From Caulobacter vibrioides (lineage in GTDB: Bacteria > Pseudomonadota > Alphaproteobacteria > Caulobacterales > Caulobacteraceae), in contig NZ_PJRR01000013.1 in NCBI RefSeq assembly GCF_002858865.1, positions 124,001 to 188,000 of the forward strand: DNA of 64,000 bases, written 5' to 3'. Below, piece after piece: positions 43,023-51,173 of this stretch (the stretch's first letter is position 1; each line of letters begins with the position of its first letter). Under the pieces are notes generated by a model. That model searched no databases, was not told where the DNA came from, and saw only the letters and a list, made by a program, of their open reading frames with translations. A program made the translations under genes and the position numbers.

Positions 43023-44474
43023 TCAGCTGTTCATCCGGGCGATGAGGTTCGTCGTGCTCTGACCCTGCTTGAGCTCGGCGAGCACCACCTTGCCCCCGTA
43101 GCCCAGCACGACGTCGGACCCCACCACCGTCTCGACCGTATAGTCCGCGCCCTTGACCAGGACGTCGGGTCGGAAGGCCTTGATCAGCTCCAGCGGCGTG
43201 TCCTCGTCGAACAGCACGACCAGATCCACCGACGACAGCGAGGCCAGCACCGTGGCGCGGCCCTGCTCCTTCTGAACCGGACGGGTCGGCCCCTTGAGCT
43301 TGGAGACCGAAGCGTCGGTGTTGAGGCCGACGATCAGCCGATCACAGGCCGCCTTGGCCTGGGACAGCAACGACACATGGCCCGGATGCAGCAGGTCAAA
43401 GCAGCCGTTGGTGAAGCCGACCTTCAAGCCCCGCGCGCGCCAGCCCTCGACGATCCGTTGAGCCTGATCGCGATCGGCGATCTTGATCTCGCCCGGCTCG
43501 CCCTGGGCCGAGCTCGCGCACGCCGTAAGCTCGGCGGCGGTGACGACGTCGGTGCCGAGCTTGGCCACCACCAGCCCGCCCGCCAGATTGGCCAGCTGAG
43601 CGGCCTGCGCCAGGCCGGCGCCGGCGGCGACCGCCAGGGCCAGGGTCGCCGCGACGGTGTCGCCGGCGCCCGACACGTCGAACACCTCGATCGCCGTCGC
43701 CGGCAGATGGATCGGCGCCTGGTTCCGCACCGCCAGGGTCATGCCTGCGCCGCCGCGGGTGATCAGGGCCGCTTGCAGGCCCGGCGCCATGGCCAGGATC
43801 GCCACGCCGGCGTCTTCCGAAGCCGCATCGCTGTTCTCGACGATCCCGGTGGCCTCGGCGGCCTCCTTGCGGTTCGGCTTGATCAGGGTCGCGCCGTCAT
43901 AGCGCGCGAAGTCGCGGCTCTTGGGATCGACGATCACCGGCTTGCCGGCAGCCTTGGCGGCGTTGATCGCGCCCCGGACCACCGCCGGCGTCAGGACCCC
44001 CTTGGCGTAGTCGGACAGGACGACGACATCGGCAGAGGCCAGTCTGGCCTCGAACGCCGCCAGCAGGGCCGCGCCGTCGCCCGGGCTGCGGCCCTCGCGG
44101 TCGACCCGCAGCATCTGGTGCGAGCCGGAGATGTAACGGACCTTCTCGGTCGTGCGTCGCGCGGGGTCGACCACCAGCTCAGCCTCCAGGCCCGCCTCGG
44201 CGTCGATCATCCCGCGCAGCGCCGCCCCGGCGTCATCCTGGCCGACGAGCCCAATCAGCACCGCCTTGGCGCCCAGCGCCGCGACGTTGCGCGCGACGTT
44301 GCCGGCGCCGCCCAGCATGGCCGTTTCCTTCTCGACCGCGATCACCGGCACCGGGGCCTCGGGCGAGATGCGGTCGACCGCGCCGTAGATGAAGCGGTCC
44401 AGCATCACGTCGCCGAGCACCAGCACGGTCTTGCCGGCGAAGGCGCGGGGCAGGTGAGCAAGGGCGTCGTCCAT
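43023..44474 (-). CDS. hldE: Bifunctional heptose kinase / adenylyltransferase
   Basis: The 483-residue protein joins two domains. The PfkB-type kinase (residues ~1-320) has GDVMLDRFIYG, LGGAGNVARN and the catalytic FDVSGAGDTVAA. The nucleotidyltransferase (~345-483) has GFTNGCFDLLHPGHVSLL. It makes ADP-heptose precursors for the LPS inner core. The upstream cation transporter gene is 62 bases away on the same strand. Confidence 0.95.
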   Translation of the reverse strand: MDDALAHLPRAFAGKTVLVLGDVMLDRFIYGAVDRISPEAPVPVIAVEKETAMLGGAGNVARNVAALGAKAVLIGLVGQDDAGAALRGMIDAEAGLEAELVVDPARRTTEKVRYISGSHQMLRVDREGRSPGDGAALLAAFEARLASADVVVLSDYAKGVLTPAVVRGAINAAKAAGKPVIVDPKSRDFARYDGATLIKPNRKEAAEATGIVENSDAASEDAGVAILAMAPGLQAALITRGGAGMTLAVRNQAPIHLPATAIEVFDVSGAGDTVAATLALAVAAGAGLAQAAQLANLAGGLVVAKLGTDVVTAAELTACASSAQGEPGEIKIADRDQAQRIVEGWRARGLKVGFTNGCFDLLHPGHVSLLSQAKAACDRLIVGLNTDASVSKLKGPTRPVQKEQGRATVLASLSSVDLVVLFDEDTPLELIKAFRPDVLVKGADYTVETVVGSDVVLGYGGKVVLAELKQGQSTTNLIARMNS

Positions 44475-44536
44475 GGGGGTCCTTCGAAGGTCTCGCGGCG
44501 CTTTTGCCCCCGTCGGGGCGCCTTGGGCAAGCGTCG

Positions 44537-45466
44537 TCAGTCGTGTTCGACCTCTGAGAACAGCCCGCCGTGTTTCTCAGCGAGCCCGCGCGGATCGCCG
44601 TGGATGATCAGGTCCGCAGCGGGGAAAGCCGCCAGTACCCGGTTCTCCGCCGCAACGATGATCGCGTGAGCCTCGGCCAGCGAGATGTCCCCGGCGAGGT
44701 CGGCGTGCATCTGGATGTGGATGTAAGGACCCGAGGCCCGCGTGCGCAGCTGATGGACGCCCAGGACATTGGGATCGGCGGTGACCAGGGCGACGATCTT
44801 CGTACGATCCGCGTCCGGCAGCTCGTGGTCCATCAGCTGGTGCGACGCTTCGCGGAACACCCCGACCGCGCCCCAGATCAGCCACAGCGCCACGATCAGG
44901 CCCGCCGCCGCATCCACCCTGGGCAGGCCAAGCCACGCCGCAGCGCCCACGCCGACCAAGGCGACGGCGTTCGAGGCCAGATCGGCGGCGTAGTGGGCCC
45001 GATCGCCCGAGATCGCGATCGAGCCGCTGGCCTTGACCACCCGCGTCTGGGCGGTGATCAGGGCGAGCGTCAGTACAATCGAGATCGCCATGACCGCCAC
45101 GCCGGCCAGGCCATGCTCGACGGGCTGCGGATGGAGCCAGGCGTTGATGGCTTCACGCCCGACCAGGGCTCCGGAGGCGAAGACCAGACCGCCCTGCATC
45201 AAGCTGGAGAACGCCTCGGCCTTGCCGTGCCCGAAGCGGTGCTCGGCGTCCGGCGGTTCGGCCGCGTAGCGCACCGCATAGACGGTGATCAGCGACGCGA
45301 TGAGGTCCAGCGCCGAGTCCGACAGCGACGCCAGAATCGCCACCGAGCCGCTGGCCTGCCAGGCGATCGCCTTGACCACGATCAGAATGGCGGCCGTAGC
45401 GACCGACAGCATCGCCACGCGCTGGGTGGCTTTGCGGATTTCGGGCGATGCGGCGGAGGGCGACAT
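44537..45466 (-). CDS. Cation diffusion facilitator (FieF-like metal efflux)
   Basis: The 309-residue membrane protein has six predicted segments within residues 15-205. The metal-site motif is SDSALDLIAS in the second segment, with HxxxD-type residues in the fifth (DRAHYAADLASN), and HRFGHGKAEAFSSL lies in the loop. A cytoplasmic metal-binding domain follows, with HQLMDHELPD and HIQMHADLAGD. It exports Zn, Fe or related divalent ions against protons; the ion is not predictable here. Confidence 0.92.
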   Translation of the reverse strand: MSPSAASPEIRKATQRVAMLSVATAAILIVVKAIAWQASGSVAILASLSDSALDLIASLITVYAVRYAAEPPDAEHRFGHGKAEAFSSLMQGGLVFASGALVGREAINAWLHPQPVEHGLAGVAVMAISIVLTLALITAQTRVVKASGSIAISGDRAHYAADLASNAVALVGVGAAAWLGLPRVDAAAGLIVALWLIWGAVGVFREASHQLMDHELPDADRTKIVALVTADPNVLGVHQLRTRASGPYIHIQMHADLAGDISLAEAHAIIVAAENRVLAAFPAADLIIHGDPRGLAEKHGGLFSEVEHD

Positions 45467-45497
45467 GCTCCCTCTCTACCGCACTCAACGCCGAAGG

Positions 45498-46583
45498 CTA
45501 AGCCGCGACGCGGACCTCGGGTCCGACATAGACCGATTGGGGCCGGATCAGGCGGCCGCCAGCCAGCTGTTCGCGCGCATGGGCCAGCCAGCCGGCGACG
45601 CGCCCCATGGCGAACACGCAGGTGAAGCTGGACGGCGGCAAACCCAGCGCCTCGAGCAGCAGGGCGGTGTAGAACTCAACATTGGTGTCGAGCGGGCGAT
45701 CGGGCTTGTGCTCGCGCAGGATCTCGAGCGCGGCGCGCTCCACGGCCTCGGCGAAAGCCAGCCGGCCCGGCAAACCGCCAGACGCGCTGGACAACCGACG
45801 AACGGCGGCCTTCAAGGCGTCGGCGCGGGGATCACGGACGCGGTAGATGCGGTGGCCAAAGCCCATCAGCCGGTCGCCGCGCGCCAGGGCCCGCTCCAGC
45901 CAGGGCCGGGCGTTTTCCGGGGTTCCAATCGCGTCCAGCATGTCGATGACCGGTCCCGGCGCGCCGCCGTGCAGCGGACCCTTCAGCGCCGAAAGGCCGG
46001 CCAGAACCGCCGAGGTGAGACCTGCGCGGGTCGAGGCCACCACCCGGGCGGCGAAGGTCGAGGCGTTGAGACCATGGTCGCAGACCGTCACCAGATAGGC
46101 GTCGAGCGCGGCGGCTTCGGCGTCGGTCGCCGGGACGCCTCGGATCATCCGCAGGATGTCGGCGGCGTGCGACAAGGCCGGATCGGGGGCGATCGGCGCA
46201 TCCCCGTTGGCGACCCTCAGAACGGCCGGCGTGAAGACCGCCGGCGCGGCGATCAGCCTCAAGGCTGTCTTCAGGTCGTCACCGTCCGGAATCCGCGCCA
46301 GCAGCGCGCGCAGGGCTTCGACCGGATCGCGTCGCGCCAGGCCCTCATCCAGGGCGGCCACCTCGGCGAACACGCCGACGCGCGCCTCGCCTAGCGCCGA
46401 CGAAAGATCGCTGGGCGCGTCGTCGAAGAAGCCGTCGAGCAACAGGTGGGCGGCGTCCTCGAAGCGCGTGCGGCCCGCGAGATCCTCGACGACGTAGCCG
46501 CGGATCACCAGGCGCCCGTGCGCGCCATCGACATCGGAAAGAACAGTTTGGGCGGCGATCACGCCCTCAAGACCATCAGACAT
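45498..46583 (-). CDS. Citrate synthase / methylcitrate synthase family protein
   Basis: The 361-residue enzyme has the citrate synthase core: DHGLNASTFAARV with the first active-site His, GPLHGGAPGPV with the second, and GFGHRIYRVRDPRA for substrate binding. Where most members have NVDFY with the catalytic Asp, this one reads NVEFYTALLL with Glu. It could be a citrate synthase variant or use a different oxoacid. It is divergent from a second family member and shares a 74-base control region. AAAGGAG precedes the ATG at 46583. Confidence 0.85.
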   Translation of the reverse strand: MSDGLEGVIAAQTVLSDVDGAHGRLVIRGYVVEDLAGRTRFEDAAHLLLDGFFDDAPSDLSSALGEARVGVFAEVAALDEGLARRDPVEALRALLARIPDGDDLKTALRLIAAPAVFTPAVLRVANGDAPIAPDPALSHAADILRMIRGVPATDAEAAALDAYLVTVCDHGLNASTFAARVVASTRAGLTSAVLAGLSALKGPLHGGAPGPVIDMLDAIGTPENARPWLERALARGDRLMGFGHRIYRVRDPRADALKAAVRRLSSASGGLPGRLAFAEAVERAALEILREHKPDRPLDTNVEFYTALLLEALGLPPSSFTCVFAMGRVAGWLAHAREQLAGGRLIRPQSVYVGPEVRVAA

Positions 46584-46620
46584 GCGCGGTCTCCTTTCGC
46601 GGCGAAGGAGCGCCTCACCG

Positions 46621-46657
46621 TCTTGATGGTCAATCTTGATCAATATAATCAATCTAT
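46621..46657 (+). promoter_or_regulatory. Promoter and candidate operator between the two citrate synthase genes
   Basis: A perfect TATAAT (46644-46649) lies eight bases before the ATG of the rightward gene, with a TTGATG-like -35 at 46623-46628 (spacing 15). The palindrome TTGATCAA (46636-46643) abuts the -10 box, and further half sites TTGAT (46623-46627) and ATCAA (46648-46652) flank it. This AT-rich island stands out in a GC-rich window. The geometry predicts a nearly leaderless mRNA and repression by a dimeric DNA-binding protein. Confidence 0.6.
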
Positions 46658-47836
46658 ATGGCTGACTGGTTGGACGCAGAGCAGGTGCTGGAGCGGCTGG
46701 GGATCCGGCCGCAGACGCTCTACGCCTATGTCAGCCGCGGGCGGATCGAAGCGGCGGCGCACCCCAGCGACCCCCGCCGCAGCCTCTATCGCGCCTCCGA
46801 CGTCGCGGCCCTGGCGCGCAAGAAAGCGCGCGGCCGGCGCGTCGCGGACGTCGCCGCCGAGGCGATCGCCTGGGGTGAGCCGGTGCTGCCCTCGGCCATC
46901 ACGACCGTGAGCGGTGGCAAGCTCTGGTATCGCGGCGAGGACGCGGCGGGTCTCGCCGACCAGGGCCTGGCGCTCGAGAATGTCGCGCGCCTGCTACGCG
47001 GCGGTCACGGGGCGGCGCTGAAGGCGTCAAGCCGGCCGCCGCCGCCCGCGACGGACAGCGCGCGGTCGCGCCTGTTCCTGACCCTGGCTGAACGCGCGGG
47101 GCGGGAGCCCCCCGCCCGCGGCCGCGCCCCGCTGGCCCTGGCCATGGAGGCCGCCGACCTGCTGGATGCGATCGTCGACGCCGCGACCGGCCAGGCGGGC
47201 GACGGACCTGCTCACCAGCGCTTCGCCCAAGCCTGGAACCTGACCGCGGACGGCGCCGACCTGGTCCGGCGCGCGCTGGTGCTGATGGCCGATCACGAGC
47301 TGAACGCCTCGACCTTTGCGGCGCGCGTGGCCGCCTCGACCGGCGCATCACTTTCGGCGGCCTGTCTGGCGGGCCTGTCGGCGCTGTCTGGGCCTTTGCA
47401 CGGCGGCATGGCGGCGCGGGTCGAGGCCCTTGTCGAAGAAGCTGATCGACGGGACGCCGCCCGCGCCGTCTCGTCGCGCCTTGAGCAGGGCGCCAGCCTG
47501 CCTGGCTTCGACCATCCGCTCTATCCCGGCGGCGATCCGCGCGCCGCGGCATTGCTGGCGAGGTTCGAGCCCCCTGAGCCGTTGACGGCGCTTTGGCAAG
47601 CCACCCGCGCGGCGACGGGTCTAGCGCCCAATATCGACTTCGCGCTGGTCGCCCTGGCGCGGGGCCTCGCCCTGCCGCAGGACGCGCCCTTCATCCTCTT
47701 CGCCACGGCGCGCAGCGCCGGATGGACCGCCCACGCCATCGAACAGCTACAGACCGGCCGCCTGATCAGGCCTCGCGCCCGCTACATCGGGACCGTCCCA
47801 AGCGCCGCGGGCTACTCGCCCTCCTCATCCTCATAG
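46658..47836 (+). CDS. Citrate-synthase-family protein with N-terminal HTH domain
   Basis: The 392-residue product begins with an excisionase/MerR-like DNA-binding domain (residues 1-60: DAEQVLERLGIRPQTLYAYVSRGRI, then RRSLYRASDVAALARK). A citrate synthase domain follows. ADHELNASTFAARV and GPLHGGMAARV keep the two active-site His, and NIDF keeps the Asp. The substrate motif reads GFDHPLYPGGDPRA, so the Arg normally after GHR is Pro. It may be a regulator that senses acyl-CoA or oxoacid through an enzyme-like domain. No ribosome site is visible; a -10 box lies eight bases upstream. Confidence 0.85.
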   Translation: MADWLDAEQVLERLGIRPQTLYAYVSRGRIEAAAHPSDPRRSLYRASDVAALARKKARGRRVADVAAEAIAWGEPVLPSAITTVSGGKLWYRGEDAAGLADQGLALENVARLLRGGHGAALKASSRPPPPATDSARSRLFLTLAERAGREPPARGRAPLALAMEAADLLDAIVDAATGQAGDGPAHQRFAQAWNLTADGADLVRRALVLMADHELNASTFAARVAASTGASLSAACLAGLSALSGPLHGGMAARVEALVEEADRRDAARAVSSRLEQGASLPGFDHPLYPGGDPRAAALLARFEPPEPLTALWQATRAATGLAPNIDFALVALARGLALPQDAPFILFATARSAGWTAHAIEQLQTGRLIRPRARYIGTVPSAAGYSPSSSS

Positions 47837-48840
47837 CCCACCAAGCGCAGGGCTCGAGCCGGTATGCCCTCCAGCTGACACCAGCGCTCCAGGGCCTCCT
47901 CGCGCCCGTGGGTGATCCACACCTCGCCGGGCCTCAGCTCATCCAGCGTGCCTGTCAGTTCGTCCCAGTCCGCGTGATCCGACAGGATGAGCGGCAACTC
48001 CACGCCGCGCTGCCGCGCCCGGGCGCGCACCCGCATCCAGCCCGAGGCGAAGCAGTCGACGGGGTCGGGGAAACGGCGCGACCAGCGATCGGCGATGGCG
48101 CTGGGCGGGGCGATGACGATCTGGCCCGCAAAGGCGTCCTTCGGCCCCGAGGCCGTAGCCGGCGCCAACGGCCCCAGATCCACGCCATGGGCCTCGTAGA
48201 GCGCGTTCAAGCGCTCCAGCGCGCCATGAACGTAGATCGTCTTGTCCCAACCGGCTTCGCGCAGCAGGCGGATCACCCGCTGGGCCTTGCCCAAGGCGTA
48301 GGCCCCGACAAGGTGGCAACGGTCCGGGAACTGCGCGACCGACGACAGCAGGCTGCGGATCTCCCCCGCATCGTCCGGATGGCGGAAGACCGGCAGGCCG
48401 AAGGTCGCTTCGGTGATGAACACGTCGCAGGGCACGGGCTCAAACCGCGCGCAGGTCGGATCGCGACGGCGCTTGTAGTCGCCGGAGACCACCATGGTCA
48501 GACCCTTCCAGCGCACCACGGCCTGGGCCGACCCCAGGACGTGACCTGCGGGAACCAGCGTCACCGAGACCCCATCGCGCGTGAAGCTTTCACCGTAGGG
48601 GATCGGCTCACGGCGACCGGCGAAGTCCTCGCCGTAGCGGACCGCCATGATCGCCAGGGTTTCCGGCGTGGCGGCGACCACGCCGTGTCCAGCGCGGGCG
48701 TGATCGGCGTGACCATGGGTTACCACCGCCCTGTCCACGGGACGGACCGGGTCGATATAGAAGTCTCCCGGCGGGCAGTAGAGGCCTGCTGGCCGGGGAC
48801 AGAGAAGGTCTTCGGGCTTGATCACGTCTGGATATGACAA
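47812..48840 (-). CDS. Ligase-associated DNA exonuclease, metallo-beta-lactamase fold
   Basis: The 342-residue protein has the metal site VTHGHADHARAGH, then PAGHVLGSAQ, VVSGDYKRR, and the beta-CASP-like C-terminal half with LSDHADWDEL and VWITHGREE. This matches the nuclease usually encoded beside an ATP-dependent DNA ligase and a helicase in DNA repair loci. No ligase gene is adjacent here. The start is TTG at 48840, and its 3' end overlaps the convergent citrate-synthase-like gene by 25 bases. Confidence 0.88.
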   Translation of the reverse strand: MSYPDVIKPEDLLCPRPAGLYCPPGDFYIDPVRPVDRAVVTHGHADHARAGHGVVAATPETLAIMAVRYGEDFAGRREPIPYGESFTRDGVSVTLVPAGHVLGSAQAVVRWKGLTMVVSGDYKRRRDPTCARFEPVPCDVFITEATFGLPVFRHPDDAGEIRSLLSSVAQFPDRCHLVGAYALGKAQRVIRLLREAGWDKTIYVHGALERLNALYEAHGVDLGPLAPATASGPKDAFAGQIVIAPPSAIADRWSRRFPDPVDCFASGWMRVRARARQRGVELPLILSDHADWDELTGTLDELRPGEVWITHGREEALERWCQLEGIPARALRLVGYEDEEGE

Positions 48841-48865
48841 CGCCTTAAGCGCTAAGCCTATCGGT

Positions 48866-49366
48866 ATGAGCGATCACGAACAGACAAAACTCATCGCCAC
48901 GGCGATGAACGAGGGTAGCCCTCAGGCCAAGGCCTTGGGGTTCACCACCCTGGAGATCGGCGATGCGGTCGCCCTGCTGAAGGTCCCCTATCGCCCCGAG
49001 ATCATCGGCGATCCAGAAACCGGCGTCATCGCCGGCGGCGTCGTCACCACCTTGCTGGATCACGCCAGCGGTCAGGCGGTCCACGCCGCGATGGAGACCT
49101 GGACCTCGATCGCGACCCTGGACCTGCGGATCGACTATATGCGCGCCGCCGAGCCTGGCCTCGACGTGATGGCCCGCGCCCATTGCTACAAGCTGACCCG
49201 CTCGGTGGCCTTCGTCCGCGCCGTGGCCTACGACCGCGATCCCGAGGACCCGATCGCCACGGGCCAGGCGACCTTCATGCTCGACTCCAGCGCGGGCAAG
49301 AAGGCCGGAGCCAATCTGAAACCCTCGCGCCAACAGCGCTCCAAGACCGGAGGGGTCGACCAATGA
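48866..49366 (+). CDS. PaaI-type hotdog thioesterase
   Basis: The 166-residue protein has the hotdog fold with VIAGGVVTTLLDHASG (active-site helix, Asp) and IATLDLRIDYMRAAEPG. It probably hydrolyses aromatic or fatty acyl-CoA. It overlaps the next thioesterase gene in ATGA. The two related proteins may act as partners or form a heteromer. Confidence 0.85.
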   Translation: MSDHEQTKLIATAMNEGSPQAKALGFTTLEIGDAVALLKVPYRPEIIGDPETGVIAGGVVTTLLDHASGQAVHAAMETWTSIATLDLRIDYMRAAEPGLDVMARAHCYKLTRSVAFVRAVAYDRDPEDPIATGQATFMLDSSAGKKAGANLKPSRQQRSKTGGVDQ

Positions 49367-49782
49367 ACGACGCCGACACCCGCCTCGTCTCGGTGCTGGA
49401 CTCGATCCCCTACGCCCGTTTTCTCGGTATCAAGGCCGAACTGGCCGGGGATGAGATGACCGCTGTGCTGCCGTTCGCCCAGCACATCGTCGGCAATCCG
49501 ATGCTGCCCGCCATCCACGGCGGCGTCCTGGGCGCCTTCATGGAGATGACGGCCCTGGCCCAGCTTTCCGTGGCCGCCCCGATGAAGCGCCAGCCGCGCA
49601 CGATCGACGTCTCGATCGAGTACCTGCGCTCTGGCCGTCCGCAGACCACCTACGCCCGCGCCAGCATCAAGAAACTGGGCCGTCGCATCGCCAATGTGCA
49701 CGTCGAGGCCTGGCAAGAGACGAGATCCGCCCCGATCGCGACCTTGCGTGGACTGTTTCTGGTCGCCCCCAGCGAGGATTAA
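49363..49782 (+). CDS. Hotdog thioesterase, second of a tandem pair
   Basis: The 139-residue product has the PaaI-like core with AIHGGVLGAFMEMTALAQL, followed by RTIDVSIEYLRSGRP. In the family the acidic residue of the helix is usually Asp or Glu; here Glu (FMEMT) fills the role. It is translationally coupled to the preceding thioesterase, so they probably handle related substrates. Confidence 0.85.
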   Translation: MNDADTRLVSVLDSIPYARFLGIKAELAGDEMTAVLPFAQHIVGNPMLPAIHGGVLGAFMEMTALAQLSVAAPMKRQPRTIDVSIEYLRSGRPQTTYARASIKKLGRRIANVHVEAWQETRSAPIATLRGLFLVAPSED

Positions 49783-49997
49783 AGCCGCAGACCCGATGCA
49801 GGCCGCTTCAGGGGGAAAAGTTTCCCGCGAAACGACCTTGTGCGATCACATTACACCGCTGTAACCTCGATTACGTGCGTCAACGTTCCTTAAATCGGCG
49901 TCATGAAGCAAGAGTAACGTGTAATAACCATGGGGCGGACCTATATCCCTCTCATCGGACGCCAACGGGGCGGCCGAAGAAAAAAGGGATCAAGACC
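49783..49997 (+). promoter_or_regulatory. Leader region of the 32-residue peptide with two palindromes
   Basis: A perfect palindrome GGGAAAAGTTTCCC-type element (49813-49826) lies 31 bases after the thioesterase stop. TTACA-CCGC-TGTAA (49851-49864) is a second inverted repeat. The region is AT-richer than its surroundings and contains TTAAAT (49889-49894) and TAATAA tracts. It probably holds the promoter and an operator for the small peptide gene; no hexamers are certain. Confidence 0.4.
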
Positions 49998-50096
49998 ATG
50001 ACCATGAAGACCAACGCCGTCGCCGGTATCGCTTCGCTCTTCCTCGCGGTTCTGCCGCTCGTCGTCATCGCCGGTTCGCTCGCCTCGAGCCTGTAA
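49998..50096 (+). CDS. 32-residue single-span membrane peptide
   Basis: The product is a basic start (MTMKTNA), one hydrophobic segment (VAGIASLFLAVLPLVVIAG) and a short Ser/Leu end. An AAAAAAGGGA ribosome site lies about ten bases before the ATG, which supports translation. Small single-span peptides often modulate membrane complexes or act as toxins, but I recognise no family. The reading frame is open upstream, yet that part is Arg-rich and lacks a ribosome site. Confidence 0.6.
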   Translation: MTMKTNAVAGIASLFLAVLPLVVIAGSLASSL

Positions 50097-50177
50097 GTGA
50101 TCGCCGCGTACCTCTCGTCGGGCGCCGCTCCAACCGGAGCAGGCCCGACGGAGATGGCGATGAGAAATCGCCCAAGA

Positions 50178-51092
50178 CTATAAAGAACAAAGACTTTTCG
50201 CCGTCCGATGCAGGATGGCGTGGCGCGCCGCCAGACGATCGATATCCGCGTCGTAGCCGCCGCCGATGACCCCGACCACCGGGATCTCCGAGGAAAGACA
50301 AGCGCCCAGGACATAGGCCTCTCGCCGCGCGAGACCCTCATCGGTCAGCGCCAGGCGACCCAGCTTGTCGTCCGCATGCGGATCGACCCCCGCGTTGAAG
50401 AAGACGATATCCGGCCGGACGCTGATCAGCAGCGCCGGCAGGATCTCCTCCAGCTTGGCCAGGTAGGCGCCGTCATCGGTTCCGTCCGGCAGCTCGATAT
50501 CCAGATCGCTGCTTGCCTTGCGGTGCGGGAAGTTCTTCTCCGCATGCATCGAGAAGGTGAAGACGCTGGGATCGTTCTCGAAGATCCGCGCCGTGCCGTC
50601 GCCCTGATGCACATCCAGATCAACGACCAGCGCCTTGCCGATCGCGCCTTCGGCCAGCAGCCGTCGCGCCGCCACCGCCACATCATTGAACACGCAGAAG
50701 CCGGCCCCACTGTCCGCCGCCGCATGGTGGCTACCGCCCGCCGTGTTGCAGGCCACCCCGTGCGCCAACGCCAGACGCGCTGCCAGCAGCGTCCCGCCCG
50801 TGGCCGCCCGCGCCCGGGTCGCGACGCTTTCGGTGTTGGGCATGCCGATCCGCCGCACGATATCGGGCGGTAGAGAGAGCTCGATCACACCCCGCACATA
50901 GTCTTCGGAATGAGCCAGACATAGCGTCTCGACATCCACCGGCTCAGGCCGCGCAAAGCCATCGGGTCCGGCCACGCGCTCGGCCTCCAGCAGGGCGGCC
51001 AGGCGCGAGAACTTGTCCATCGGAAAGCGATGGCCCGCCGGCATTTCGGCGCGAAAGGCGGGGTGGTGGACGATCGGTGGCGGTGCGGACAT
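50178..51092 (-). CDS. Histone-deacetylase-family (acetylpolyamine/acuC-like) hydrolase
   Basis: The 304-residue zinc enzyme has HHAAADSGAGFCVFNDVAVAA (active-site His pair) and DLDVHQGDGTARIF (zinc ligands). FNAGVDPHADDKLG supplies the last Asp ligand. Bacterial members deacetylate acetyl-CoA synthetase, polyamines or other small amides. The substrate is unknown. The active-site residues are intact. It is divergent from the acyl-CoA thioesterase gene. Confidence 0.92.
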   Translation of the reverse strand: MSAPPPIVHHPAFRAEMPAGHRFPMDKFSRLAALLEAERVAGPDGFARPEPVDVETLCLAHSEDYVRGVIELSLPPDIVRRIGMPNTESVATRARAATGGTLLAARLALAHGVACNTAGGSHHAAADSGAGFCVFNDVAVAARRLLAEGAIGKALVVDLDVHQGDGTARIFENDPSVFTFSMHAEKNFPHRKASSDLDIELPDGTDDGAYLAKLEEILPALLISVRPDIVFFNAGVDPHADDKLGRLALTDEGLARREAYVLGACLSSEIPVVGVIGGGYDADIDRLAARHAILHRTAKSLCSL

Positions 51093-51173
51093 GCCTTCAC
51101 GATGGGGAGCGCGGCCGCGTGACGCAAGGAGACGGGTTGCGGCGCCGCAAAACGCGGCTTATCGCAGTGCGCC

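Noticed and set aside
49875..49997. Upstream in-frame extension of the 32-residue peptide
   Set aside because: The extension is Arg-rich, covers palindromic leader DNA and lacks a ribosome site, whereas AAAAAAGGGA precedes the chosen ATG.
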